A stretch of 25,659 bases of DNA from Deltaproteobacteria bacterium (GTDB taxonomy: Bacteria; Desulfobacterota; Syntrophia; Syntrophales; Smithellaceae), in assembly GCA_009668925.1 (NCBI GenBank), contig SBEK01000035.1:1-25659 (forward strand), in the 5' to 3' direction. A program made the position numbers and the translations under genes. Shown one piece after another: positions 15,185 through 22,713 of this stretch; within the stretch, counting starts at the first letter, position 1; the number at the start of each line of letters is the position of its first letter. The notes beneath the pieces are model-generated. The model saw only the letters and a program-made list of their open reading frames with translations, ran no database searches and was not told the DNA's origin.

Positions 15185-16342
15185 TTACGCCCGGTTCGGA
15201 GCGAATCCCATGGCCGCATTGGCGATGATCATCGTATGCATGTTGGAGGTGCCCTCCAGCGTTTCGAACTGCTTGGAGTCTCTGAGGAACCGGCCGCACG
15301 GATATTCATCCGAATAGCCGAAAGAGCCGTAGAGCTTCATGCACTCGTTGGCGTCATGGACGACGATCTTGGCGGAAAAGAGTTTGGACATGGACGTTTC
15401 CATGACATTGGGCAGCCCCTTGTCCTTGAGCCAGGCGGCCTTGTAGATCAGGGCCTGAGCGGCGGCGTGGTTCATCTTCATCTCGGCGATCTGCTGCTGA
15501 ATGAGCTGATACCGGCCGATCTGCTTGCCGAACTGCGTGCGTTCGGTCGCGTATTTGGCGCAGGCATCGAGGATCGCGCCGGAGAGGCCCACCGCGCCCG
15601 ACGAGCATCCGAGGCGCGTGGCGTTGAGCTGCGTCATGCAGATCTGGAATCCTTTGTTGAGTTTTCCCAGGAGAAGATGTTTGGGAACCTTGACGTCTTC
15701 AAACGTCAGTTCCGCCGTGTCGGAAGCCCACAGACCAACCTTCTCGTTGATCTTCTTGCGGGAGATGCCCGGCAGGCTGTAGTCCATGATGAAACAGCTG
15801 ACGCCGTTGGCGCCCGCGTCTTTGTCCGTTTTGACGTAGAGCAGACCGTGGTTGCAGACCGTGCCGTTCGTGATCCACATCTTGTTGCCGTTTAAGAGGT
15901 AGTAGTCTCCTTTGTCTTCAGCAAACGTCTTCATCGAGGCGACATCCGATCCGATATCGGGTTCCGTCATGGCAAAGCTGCCGATGTATTCGCCGGAGAC
16001 GAATTTCGGGATGTAGTGCTCCTTTTGTTCCTCCGTGCCGAATTTCTGAATTGTGAGCGCCGGGCCCCAGGTCTGCATGTTGAAGGCCATCCGCCACGCG
16101 GTGTGCACTTTGGCGATCTGCTCGATGGCCAGCGCGCCCTCCAGGAATCCCATGCCGTTTCCGCCGTATTTTTCGTCGATGCAGAAGCCGAAAAATCCCA
16201 GCTCGGCCATTTTGTCGAAGATTTCCTTGCGCCAGTGGTGGTTCTTTTCGTCTTCTTCAACGTGCGGAGCGATTTCCTTTTCGGCAAAGTTCTTTGCCGT
16301 ATCCTGAATCATTCTTTGTTCGTCTGTTAATGCAAAATCCAT
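15185..16342 (-). CDS. gcdH: Acyl-CoA dehydrogenase, probably glutaryl-CoA dehydrogenase (non-decarboxylating type)
   Basis: 385 residues with a complete acyl-CoA dehydrogenase fold: SFAMTEPDIGSDVASM, RTQFGKQIGRYQ, LYGSFGYSDEYP and TLEGTSNMH with catalytic base Glu363. The segment VHTAWRMAFNMQ places Arg84 at the position of human glutaryl-CoA dehydrogenase Arg94, which binds the distal carboxylate. The residue before the catalytic Glu is Leu362, where the human decarboxylating enzyme has tyrosine; the non-decarboxylating enzyme of Desulfococcus also lacks this tyrosine (from memory). A product of glutaconyl-CoA fits the adjacent gcdA, which would perform the decarboxylation separately. GGGAGG lies upstream of ATG 16342. 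Substrate assignment is inference; the dehydrogenase class is certain. Confidence 0.75.
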   Translation of the reverse strand: MDFALTDEQRMIQDTAKNFAEKEIAPHVEEDEKNHHWRKEIFDKMAELGFFGFCIDEKYGGNGMGFLEGALAIEQIAKVHTAWRMAFNMQTWGPALTIQKFGTEEQKEHYIPKFVSGEYIGSFAMTEPDIGSDVASMKTFAEDKGDYYLLNGNKMWITNGTVCNHGLLYVKTDKDAGANGVSCFIMDYSLPGISRKKINEKVGLWASDTAELTFEDVKVPKHLLLGKLNKGFQICMTQLNATRLGCSSGAVGLSGAILDACAKYATERTQFGKQIGRYQLIQQQIAEMKMNHAAAQALIYKAAWLKDKGLPNVMETSMSKLFSAKIVVHDANECMKLYGSFGYSDEYPCGRFLRDSKQFETLEGTSNMHTMIIANAAMGFAPNRA

Positions 16343-16370
16343 ATCCCTTATCCTCCCTGGGTTGTTTGAT

Positions 16371-16408
16371 TGTCATTGCGAGCCGCCTCTCAGGCGGCGC
16401 GGCAATCC
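16371..16408. repeat. REP-like palindromic repeat
   Basis: GTCATTGCGAG and GCGGCAATCC flank a perfect GCCGCCT-CTC-AGGCGGC hairpin (16382-16398), with outer arms ATTGC and GCAAT. Its form resembles dispersed GTCATTGCGAG-type palindromes found in many deltaproteobacterial genomes. It lies between the thiolase stop and the dehydrogenase ribosome binding site. Confidence 0.5.
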
Positions 16409-16428
16409 GTTACAGCATATCGCCTTCA

Positions 16429-17697
16429 CTATTTACGTTCGATCACCATACAAATCCCCTGGCCGCCGCCGCCGCAAATCGTCTCCAGACCGAAGCGCTT
16501 GTCGGAGCGGACCATTTCATTAATGAGCGTGGTGAGCCTCATGGCGCCGGTCGCTCCGATGGGATGCCCGAGTGAAATCCCCGAACCGTTGATATTGACC
16601 TTGGCGTCCATCTGCTCGTCGGAGAGGCCGGCAAGTCTCGAATCCGCCAGACATTGAACGGCAAAGGCTTCCTGGACTTCGATAAGATCCATCTGGCCGA
16701 TTGTGGCGCCGATTTTCTTCAGGGCTTTTTCCACCGCTGCCGGAACGGCGGGGTAGGTCAGCGTCGGATCGGTGGCCGCTACCGCACAGGAGCGGAAATA
16801 AGCCAGCGGTTTGATGCCCAGGGCTTTGGCCTTGGATTCCGAGGCCATGATGACCACGGCCGCGCCGTCGTTTTCGGATGAAGAATTGCCCGCCGTGCAC
16901 ACGCCGCCCTTGTAGACGGGTTTGAGTTTGGCGAGGCGTTCGAGCGTCGTTTCGCGGCGGGGTCCCTCATCGCTCTTGAGGTAAGCTGTTTCACCGGTCT
17001 TCTTATCCTTGCCCGTTTCAACGGGCACGATTTCATCTGCAAACTTGCCCGCGTCCTGGGCGGCAATGGCGCGCTGATGGGACCTGAGCGCCCAACGGTC
17101 GGCTTCTTCACGGGTGATTTTTTCATTTTTCGCCGCGGTTTCCGCCCAGGTCATCATCGAACTCAGCTCGCCGTAGCGGGCGATCGGCTGCGACATCACG
17201 CGGCCGCGCTGCAGCCGGTCATAGAAGGGAATGCCCCACATCGCGAGCGCGCCATGGCCGCGGGGCATAAAGCCGTACTTCTCGTGGTTCTTTCCGCCCA
17301 GCCCCCACTTGATGTCGCCGGGGATGTAAAGCTCGCCCTGGCTCATCGATTCCATGCCTCCGGCGATAACGATGTCGGCATTGCCCGTCTGGATCTTCAT
17401 GGCTCCATAAAAAATGGATTCCAGTCCCGAACAGCAGCGCCGGTCCAGCATGACGCCGGGCACGGTGTCCACCCACCCCGCGTCGAGGACGGCCATCCGC
17501 GCGCCGTTGGCGCATTCGCCGTTCTGATAGGCCGAGCCCATGATGACATCATCGACGGCCGCCGGGTCGATGCCGGCTCTCTGCACGGCCGCTTGCAGGA
17601 CAAGGCTGCCCAACCGGTAAACCGGAATGTCCCGGAGTGCTCCGCCATACGCACCGATCGGTGTACGTGCCGAACTGATAAAAACAACATTTTCCAT
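16429..17697 (-). CDS. Acetyl-CoA acetyltransferase (thiolase)
   Basis: 422 residues. A standard thiolase with active-site Cys88 in DRRCCSGLES, the EVQEAFA segment (usually NEAFA or HEAFA, here Gln), the histidine block NGSGISLGHPIGATGA and the C-terminal Cys in ICGGGGQG. It should interconvert acetoacetyl-CoA and two acetyl-CoA, or another 3-ketoacyl-CoA. It is first in the minus-strand operon with the glutaryl-CoA dehydrogenase-like gene and gcdA, so it completes a route from glutaryl-CoA through crotonyl-CoA to acetyl-CoA; the hydratase and hydroxyacyl-CoA dehydrogenase steps must be encoded elsewhere. ATG 17697 follows GAGGTG. Confidence 0.9.
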   Translation of the reverse strand: MENVVFISSARTPIGAYGGALRDIPVYRLGSLVLQAAVQRAGIDPAAVDDVIMGSAYQNGECANGARMAVLDAGWVDTVPGVMLDRRCCSGLESIFYGAMKIQTGNADIVIAGGMESMSQGELYIPGDIKWGLGGKNHEKYGFMPRGHGALAMWGIPFYDRLQRGRVMSQPIARYGELSSMMTWAETAAKNEKITREEADRWALRSHQRAIAAQDAGKFADEIVPVETGKDKKTGETAYLKSDEGPRRETTLERLAKLKPVYKGGVCTAGNSSSENDGAAVVIMASESKAKALGIKPLAYFRSCAVAATDPTLTYPAVPAAVEKALKKIGATIGQMDLIEVQEAFAVQCLADSRLAGLSDEQMDAKVNINGSGISLGHPIGATGAMRLTTLINEMVRSDKRFGLETICGGGGQGICMVIERK

Positions 17698-18080
17698 ATT
17701 GACACCTCTTATGAATTTTATAGTCTCTTCCTAATTGCGCTGATTCCCGCTTGCGCAAGACGAGCGTTCACTGTCCGTAACCTGTCGCGAGGATGAAAAG
17801 GACCACGGGAAATCCGCGTTTCTTATACCCTTCAGGTCTTCGTTTGACTATATTTTTTTGCATTTGCTACCTGTGCAGCATGTATAGCAATTACAATGCC
17901 ATGATGATTTTTTGGCACAGAAGAGGCCTGCGGGAAAGGATTTTTGACGGCAGGATGAATGATATCGGCACGTTACGCAAACGGCGCTTTGGGGCATCCC
18001 CTGCGGCAAAGCCGCGCCGCCTAGCGCTTAGTGTATTTATTGTATACAGTCGCCGGGAAGGCACTTTTCCGTTACGGGGG
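17698..18080. other. 383-base gene-free region between thiolase and malic enzyme genes
   Basis: No credible gene: an open frame from 17793 continues antisense into malic enzyme and lacks coding character. It holds the thiolase ribosome binding site, an AT-rich stretch (17845-17912), two adjacent small hairpins (GGGG-CAT-CCCC, 17991-18001; GCGGC-AAA-GCCGC, 18003-18015) that may end the malic enzyme transcript, and the dyad at 18031-18049. No convincing promoter for the thiolase operon was found. Confidence 0.6.
18031..18049. promoter_or_regulatory. TGTAT-N7-ATACA dyad, site A
   Basis: GTGTATTTATTGTATACAG contains the inverted repeat TGTAT/ATACA with 7 bases between arms. It matches site B (21365) at 17 of 19 positions and site C (22622) at 15 of 19. 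It lies about 330 bases upstream of the thiolase start, and on that strand it contains TACAAT, a possible -10 box. Proposed transcription-factor site; no regulator gene is visible in the window. Confidence 0.35.
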
Positions 18081-19715
18081 CTACCGATAGGTCGGGTCGT
18101 ACATTCTGGCTTTGATAAAGCCCGGCAGATTGGGCGGTTCCGTCATCGCCGTCAGGTTTCGGGCAAAAGCGACTTTCGCGACCGCCAGCGCAATCGCGGC
18201 CGAAACCTCGCGGATCCGGGTCAAAGACGGAAAGATCCGGCCCTTCGCAAAGTCGTCTTTTGATACCTGCTCGTCTAAGCACTTGGCCGCAGCGGAAAAC
18301 ATTTCGTCCGTCACCCGGTTCGCCTGGGCCGCCATGACCCCCAGGCCCACGCCGGGGAAGATGTAGACATTATTGGCCTGGCCCGGCACGAAGGTCTGGC
18401 CGTTTAGCTCCACCTTGGCAAACGGGCTCCCGCTCGCGAAGACGGCGCGCCCGCCTGTATGGCGATAGGCGTCTTCGGCCGTGCACTCCGCCTGTGAAGT
18501 CGGGTTGGAAAGCGCAAAGACAATCGGACGCTCGTTTAGGCGCGCCATCGCCGCCAGGATTTCCGGGGTGAAGGTTGCGGGCTGCCCCGACGCTCCGATG
18601 ATCGCCGACGGCTTGATCGCTTCGACCACGTCCAGCAGATTCCGCTGGAAGGGAAAATCATGGGCAAAACGACGTTTGTGGTGGGCCAGATCTTCACGGC
18701 CAGCCACCACGAGGCCCTTCGAATCGACAAACCAGCAGCGGCCGACGGCCTCCTCCTCAGAGAGGCCCTGATTAACCATTGCACTCGTCACAAGGTTCCC
18801 GATGCCGAGCGCCGCTTCGCCGGCGCCCAAGAACAAAATCCGCTGCTCGGACATTCTGCCCTTGATCATCCTGAGCGCGGAATAAAGTCCGGCCAGAGCA
18901 ACACTGGCGGTGCCCTGAATGTCATCGTCGAACATGCAGTATTGATCCTGATAGCGGGCCAAAAGCCGGAAGGCATTGCGGTTGCCGAAGTCCTCGAGTT
19001 GAATCATGACGTTGGGGAAAACGTCGCTTGCCGCCGCCATGAATTCATCGATAATTTCATCATACAGGCCGTCGGCCAGCCTGGGCTCCGGTAACCCGAT
19101 ATACTGGGGATCGCTCCACAGTTCGCTGTTGTTGGTTCCGACATCGATCATGACGGGCAGACAAGCCTGCGGATCAATGCCGGCGCAGGCCGTATAGAGG
19201 GACAGCTTTCCCACGGGAATTCCCATTCCATTGGTTCCCAGGTCGCCCAGGCCCAGGATGCGTTCACCGTCCGTAACGACGATTACGCGGACATTTTTGC
19301 AGGGCCAGTTCGTGAGGACCTTTTTGATATGCCCGCGATCGTACCGGGTAATGAACAATCCGCGGGGCCGGCGGTAAACATGGCTGTATTCCTGGCACGC
19401 CAGGCCCACGGTCGGCGTGTAGACGATGGGGCTCAACTCTTCGAGATGGTCCACGAGCGCCCTGTAGAAAAGGCGTTCGTTGCGGTCCTGCAAGCCGATC
19501 AGATAGAGGTAGCGTTCGAGGGGATTGGGCTTGCGGCGAACGTTGTACATCACATGTTCGACCTGCTGTTTTTGAGAGGAGATGCGCGGCGGAAGCAGTC
19601 CGTGCAGCCCCAGTTCGTCGCGCTCCGCGGCCGTGAAGGCCGTCCCCTTATTGAGGCTGGGGTCGTGAAGGATTTCCACGCCCCGCAGGGACCTGTCATG
19701 GCAGCCGTTATTCAT
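18081..19715 (-). CDS. NAD(P)-dependent malic enzyme
   Basis: 545 residues, the large malic enzyme class (SfcA/MaeA-like, about 565). Visible signatures: SPIVYTPTVG near residue 100, VTDGERILGLGDLGTNGMG, LPVMIDVGTNN, QLEDFGNRNAF, the metal-binding FDDDIQGTASV and the dinucleotide-binding FLGAGEAALGIG. It converts malate to pyruvate and CO2 with reduction of NAD(P), or the reverse carboxylation. Start choice: ATG 19715 has AGGAG eight bases upstream; a possible start at 19742 overlaps the pycB stop as TAATG but lacks a ribosome binding site, and the longer frame from 19835 lies inside pycB. Operon with pycB points to anaplerotic or transcarboxylation flux between pyruvate, oxaloacetate and malate. 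Confidence 0.88.
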   Translation of the reverse strand: MNNGCHDRSLRGVEILHDPSLNKGTAFTAAERDELGLHGLLPPRISSQKQQVEHVMYNVRRKPNPLERYLYLIGLQDRNERLFYRALVDHLEELSPIVYTPTVGLACQEYSHVYRRPRGLFITRYDRGHIKKVLTNWPCKNVRVIVVTDGERILGLGDLGTNGMGIPVGKLSLYTACAGIDPQACLPVMIDVGTNNSELWSDPQYIGLPEPRLADGLYDEIIDEFMAAASDVFPNVMIQLEDFGNRNAFRLLARYQDQYCMFDDDIQGTASVALAGLYSALRMIKGRMSEQRILFLGAGEAALGIGNLVTSAMVNQGLSEEEAVGRCWFVDSKGLVVAGREDLAHHKRRFAHDFPFQRNLLDVVEAIKPSAIIGASGQPATFTPEILAAMARLNERPIVFALSNPTSQAECTAEDAYRHTGGRAVFASGSPFAKVELNGQTFVPGQANNVYIFPGVGLGVMAAQANRVTDEMFSAAAKCLDEQVSKDDFAKGRIFPSLTRIREVSAAIALAVAKVAFARNLTAMTEPPNLPGFIKARMYDPTYR

Positions 19716-19741
19716 CCTGGTGATCTCCTCTTTCGTTTTCA

Positions 19742-21169
19742 TTAGGTATTGGCCGGCGCACCGGCGGGGGCCTGTGACTCGACTCCGTACTTGGTCTGAA
19801 GATACTTTTCCATGGTCTGGGGGAACAAGATCCATCCCAGCAAATCTTCATCGGTCCGCGCCAGACCACCTGCCGCCTTTTTCGCTTCTTCGATTTCCGG
19901 CGGGAGCTGATCGGCCGGCCGTCCGGTGATCGGTTCCTGGCCGCGCTTATAATTCTTCAATATCTTCTTGGTGAGCTCCGGATCGATCGGCGCCGGAGTC
20001 CGGCCATAGAGGCCCAGGACCAAGTCTTTAAGCTGGTTGGAGATCCGGACATACCGACCGAAAAGAACATTCAGCACCGCCTGAGAGCCGATAATCTGCG
20101 ACGACGGCGTCACCAGGGGCGGATAACCCATGTCTTGGCGCGTCTGCACTACTTCTTTGTAGATTTCGCTAAGCCGGTCGAGCGCTTTCATTTCTTTGAG
20201 CTGGCTTACCAGATTGGAAATCATGCCGCCCGGAATCTGATGGGCGAGCACGCCGTTGTCGATGATGGAAAGCCGCTGATCCGCCAGAAGATGCTTATAT
20301 TTGGGTGCGATTTTTTCCAGATGTTCGCTGAGTTCCAGGAGCTTGTAGAGGTCGATGCCCGAATCGCGGTCCGTCCCCTGAAGAGCCGCCACGATGGGTT
20401 CGATGGCCGGCATGGACGTCCGAAGCGCATAGGGCGCCAGGCAGGTGTCGATGATGTCGACGCCGGCTTCCACGGCTTTGAGGTATGTCATGGAGCCCAT
20501 GCCGCTCGTGTAATGCGTGTGCAGATGCAGCGGGACTTTGATTTCCTTCTTGAGCGCGGTGAAGAGATCAAACGCATCGTAAGGGGACATAAGGCCCGCC
20601 ATGTCCTTGATGCAGATGGTGTCCGAACCCATTTGCTCCAGTTCCCGGGCTTTGCCGACATAAAAATCGAGGTTGTAAATTTCCCCGCCCAGGTGGCTCT
20701 CGGTGAGCGAGTAGCAGACGGTCCCTTCCACATGTTTGCCGTTTTGTTTGATCCGCTCCACGCAGGCTTCGATGTTGCGGAAGTCGTTGAGCGCATCAAA
20801 GCAGCGGAAGATGTCAATCCCGATTTCACAGGACTTGTCGACAAACGCGCGGACGACGTCGTCCGCGTAATGGCGGTAGCCGACCAGGTTCTGTCCGCGC
20901 AAAAGCATCGTGAAGGGGGTTTTCTTGACGTATTTTTTCAGAATCCGGGGCCTCATCCACGGGTCTTCATTGAGAAAGCGGTGCATGGTGTCGAACGTGG
21001 CGCCCCCCCACACCTCCATGGCCCAGAAGCCGCAGTTATCCATTTCTTCGGCAATCGGAATCATGTCCTCCGTTTTCATCCGGGTCGCGTAAATGGACTG
21101 ATGTCCGTCGCGGAACGTATTGTCCTGAATTTTGATCGGGCGGGCGGGAACCTTTCTCGTGTCGTTCAT
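19742..21169 (-). CDS. pycB: Pyruvate carboxylase subunit B / transcarboxylase 5S-type carboxyltransferase
   Basis: 475 residues, a DRE-TIM barrel carboxyltransferase: QDNTFRDGHQS (15-25, metal and substrate site), EVWGGATFDTMHRFL, LRGQNLVGYRHYADD, ICIKDMAGL (the lysine usually carboxylated) and LHTHYTSGMG (metal histidines). The C-terminus ends shortly after the barrel's conserved tail domain, with no biotinyl (AMKM) domain, so biotin must sit on a separate protein. It moves a carboxyl group between biotin and pyruvate/oxaloacetate. Candidate roles are pyruvate carboxylase B, oxaloacetate decarboxylase alpha and the 5S part of methylmalonyl-CoA carboxyltransferase; the mutase gene nearby makes the last attractive. 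ATG 21169 follows AAAGGA. Confidence 0.85.
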   Translation of the reverse strand: MNDTRKVPARPIKIQDNTFRDGHQSIYATRMKTEDMIPIAEEMDNCGFWAMEVWGGATFDTMHRFLNEDPWMRPRILKKYVKKTPFTMLLRGQNLVGYRHYADDVVRAFVDKSCEIGIDIFRCFDALNDFRNIEACVERIKQNGKHVEGTVCYSLTESHLGGEIYNLDFYVGKARELEQMGSDTICIKDMAGLMSPYDAFDLFTALKKEIKVPLHLHTHYTSGMGSMTYLKAVEAGVDIIDTCLAPYALRTSMPAIEPIVAALQGTDRDSGIDLYKLLELSEHLEKIAPKYKHLLADQRLSIIDNGVLAHQIPGGMISNLVSQLKEMKALDRLSEIYKEVVQTRQDMGYPPLVTPSSQIIGSQAVLNVLFGRYVRISNQLKDLVLGLYGRTPAPIDPELTKKILKNYKRGQEPITGRPADQLPPEIEEAKKAAGGLARTDEDLLGWILFPQTMEKYLQTKYGVESQAPAGAPANT

Positions 21170-21608
21170 AAATACATCCTTTAATGCAAGTATTTGTATT
21201 TTTACCTGACTATTACAGCAAATAGCATACCAGCCATGTGGTTCTGATCGAAATATTCCGCAAAAGCTTTTTAAAATACATAAGTTTTCAGTCTTTACAG
21301 ATCGCCGGAACTTCTGCTAAAAACGGACGGCACGGGCGCCTACGCCGTCCCGGGCCTGATGAACGTGTATTTATTATATACATCATTTGCACAATACAGT
21401 ATATTTTATAAACACTTGTCGGGCAAGGGTGAGGATGAAGAAAAGTTGGAAGAACAAGCGGGGTTTCCGGGGAAGTCAGGAATGATGGGCGCCAAAGGGC
21501 GGTTCGGACCTTTTAGACGAAGAATTCCGGAGCCGAACGAGCGCTCCCGGCGGCTGGAATGACTTATGCATTAGTTGCAGGAAATATTCGACCGGAGTTC
21601 AAGCAACA
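21170..21608. other. 439-base divergent intergenic region
   Basis: Lies between pycB (minus) and the HMG-CoA-lyase-like gene (plus). It is AT-rich near 21185-21300 and 21365-21415 and holds dyad site B. The part around 21457-21562 reads, on the minus strand, GTCATTCCAGCCGCC and onward, with a GTTCGG/CCGAAC dyad, like a decayed GTCATTC-type repeat. A 67-residue open frame (21359-21562) spans these elements and has no ribosome binding site or recognisable domain. No consensus promoter pair was identified on either strand. Confidence 0.6.
21365..21383. promoter_or_regulatory. TGTAT-N7-ATACA dyad, site B
   Basis: GTGTATTTATTATATACAT, 17 of 19 positions identical to site A at 18031, with the same TGTAT/ATACA arms. 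It overlaps a TATAAT on the minus strand (21378-21373), about 200 bases upstream of pycB, so a bound protein could block that promoter. No good -35 box accompanies the TATAAT. Confidence 0.4.
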
Positions 21609-22610
21609 ATGCCAAACGGTGTTTCACCGGCGGGCAGGACCGCCAGGAAGAAAGATAGCCAGGTCACGATCGTGGAAGTATCGCCGCGCGATGGCCTGCC
21701 GGAGGTCTGCGACAGCCTGTCGACCCAGGATAAGATAGACTATATCAACCGGCTCGCGGATACGGGCCTGCCCAAGATCGAGTGCGCCTCTTTTACCCAT
21801 CCCCGTCTGATGCCCGAAGGATACGACGCGGAAAAGCTGATCAAGGGAATTACAAAAAAACAGGATGTAACCTATGTGGGGCTTGTTCCCAATGAAATCG
21901 GCTGCCGGCGAGCCGTCGTCACCCAGATTGACGAGATCCTGATTGTGCTCGCCGCAAGCGATGCGTTTAATAAATTGAACCTGGGCCGGCCGCTTAAGGA
22001 AAGCCTCAACAAGATGCTGCCCGCCGTCCTGGACACGGCGGTGGCCAACTCCCGGAGCATCCGGGTGTATATCATGATGGCCTTCGGCTGCCCTTACACA
22101 GGCAGGATCAGCCCTGATGACCTCGCGCAGCTGCTCTTGAAGCTCGGTTACATGGGCGCATCCGAAATTGTGCTCCACGATTCCACCGGGATGGCCAACC
22201 CGAAGACCGTCAAAACGACGATCCGCGGCCTCCTGGATTTGCAGCTCGGGATCAATCTGGCCGTTCATTTTCACAACACGCGGGGCGCGGCCATCGCCAA
22301 CTGCATGGCCGCTTACGAGGCAGGCATCCGCATTTTCGATACGTCGCTTTGCGGCATGAGCGCAACGCCATACGGAGTCGCCGAACTGGACATCGGCTAC
22401 TGGAACGTGCCCACTGAAGATCTGGTGCATTTGTTTGAGGAAATGGGCGTCAAAACGGGCATCAATCTCGATAAGCTTCTGGACTGCGCGAGCCTCGCGG
22501 AAAAGATGGCCGGAGCGGCCTTGCCCGGCCATCTGCTGCGAGCGAGGCCGGCATCACAGATTGCCGAAATACCGCCGTATCTGAAGCGGCAGCCCGTCAT
22601 CGACCCGTAA
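21609..22610 (+). CDS. HMG-CoA-lyase-like DRE-TIM protein with divergent active-site loop
   Basis: 333 residues. VEVSPRDGLPE (Arg27, Asp28) and the metal-binding HFHNTRG (His220, His222) place it in the HMG-CoA lyase branch of DRE-TIM enzymes, as does the late PTEDLVHLFEEMGVKTG block. An ungapped alignment from the histidines puts Thr253 (in SATPYG) where human lyase has catalytic Cys266 in GGCPYA; the glycine-rich loop after it is also replaced and is four residues longer. It may therefore not cleave HMG-CoA and may use another acyl-CoA or aldol/Claisen substrate. Start at ATG 21609 has only a distant GGAG; a later start is possible because residues 1-17 are not conserved. First gene of a likely three-gene unit with the synthetase and mutase. 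Confidence 0.75.
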   Translation: MPNGVSPAGRTARKKDSQVTIVEVSPRDGLPEVCDSLSTQDKIDYINRLADTGLPKIECASFTHPRLMPEGYDAEKLIKGITKKQDVTYVGLVPNEIGCRRAVVTQIDEILIVLAASDAFNKLNLGRPLKESLNKMLPAVLDTAVANSRSIRVYIMMAFGCPYTGRISPDDLAQLLLKLGYMGASEIVLHDSTGMANPKTVKTTIRGLLDLQLGINLAVHFHNTRGAAIANCMAAYEAGIRIFDTSLCGMSATPYGVAELDIGYWNVPTEDLVHLFEEMGVKTGINLDKLLDCASLAEKMAGAALPGHLLRARPASQIAEIPPYLKRQPVIDP

Positions 22611-22621
22611 AGAAAGAACAG

Positions 22622-22640
22622 GTGTTTCGTTTGTATACAG
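22622..22640. promoter_or_regulatory. TGTNT-N7-ATACA dyad, site C
   Basis: GTGTTTCGTTTGTATACAG, sharing 15 of 19 positions with site A including the half-site TTGTATACAG. One arm is imperfect (TGTTT for TGTAT). It sits in the 103-base gap before the acyl-CoA synthetase, about 75 bases upstream of ATG 22714. Chance similarity cannot be excluded. Confidence 0.3.
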
Positions 22641-22713
22641 GAGTCATCGCGCAAAGTTGTCAGGACCGGCGATAGCGGTTCAATCGCAGTGAATACAGGG
22701 AGGAGGCTTCAGG

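Noticed and set aside
17913..17928. sigma-54-like TGGCAC with GG-N10-GC spacing
   Set aside because: The -12 element reads AGGCC rather than TTGCA and the site points toward no plus-strand gene.
17793..18263. 156-residue plus-strand open frame in the thiolase/malic enzyme gap
   Set aside because: Crosses repeats and runs antisense into malic enzyme; no ribosome binding site and no domain. Composition changes along its length.
21359..21562. 67-residue open frame in the divergent region
   Set aside because: Starts at a dyad site and runs through a decayed repeat; no ribosome binding site. A small gene cannot be fully excluded but is not supported.
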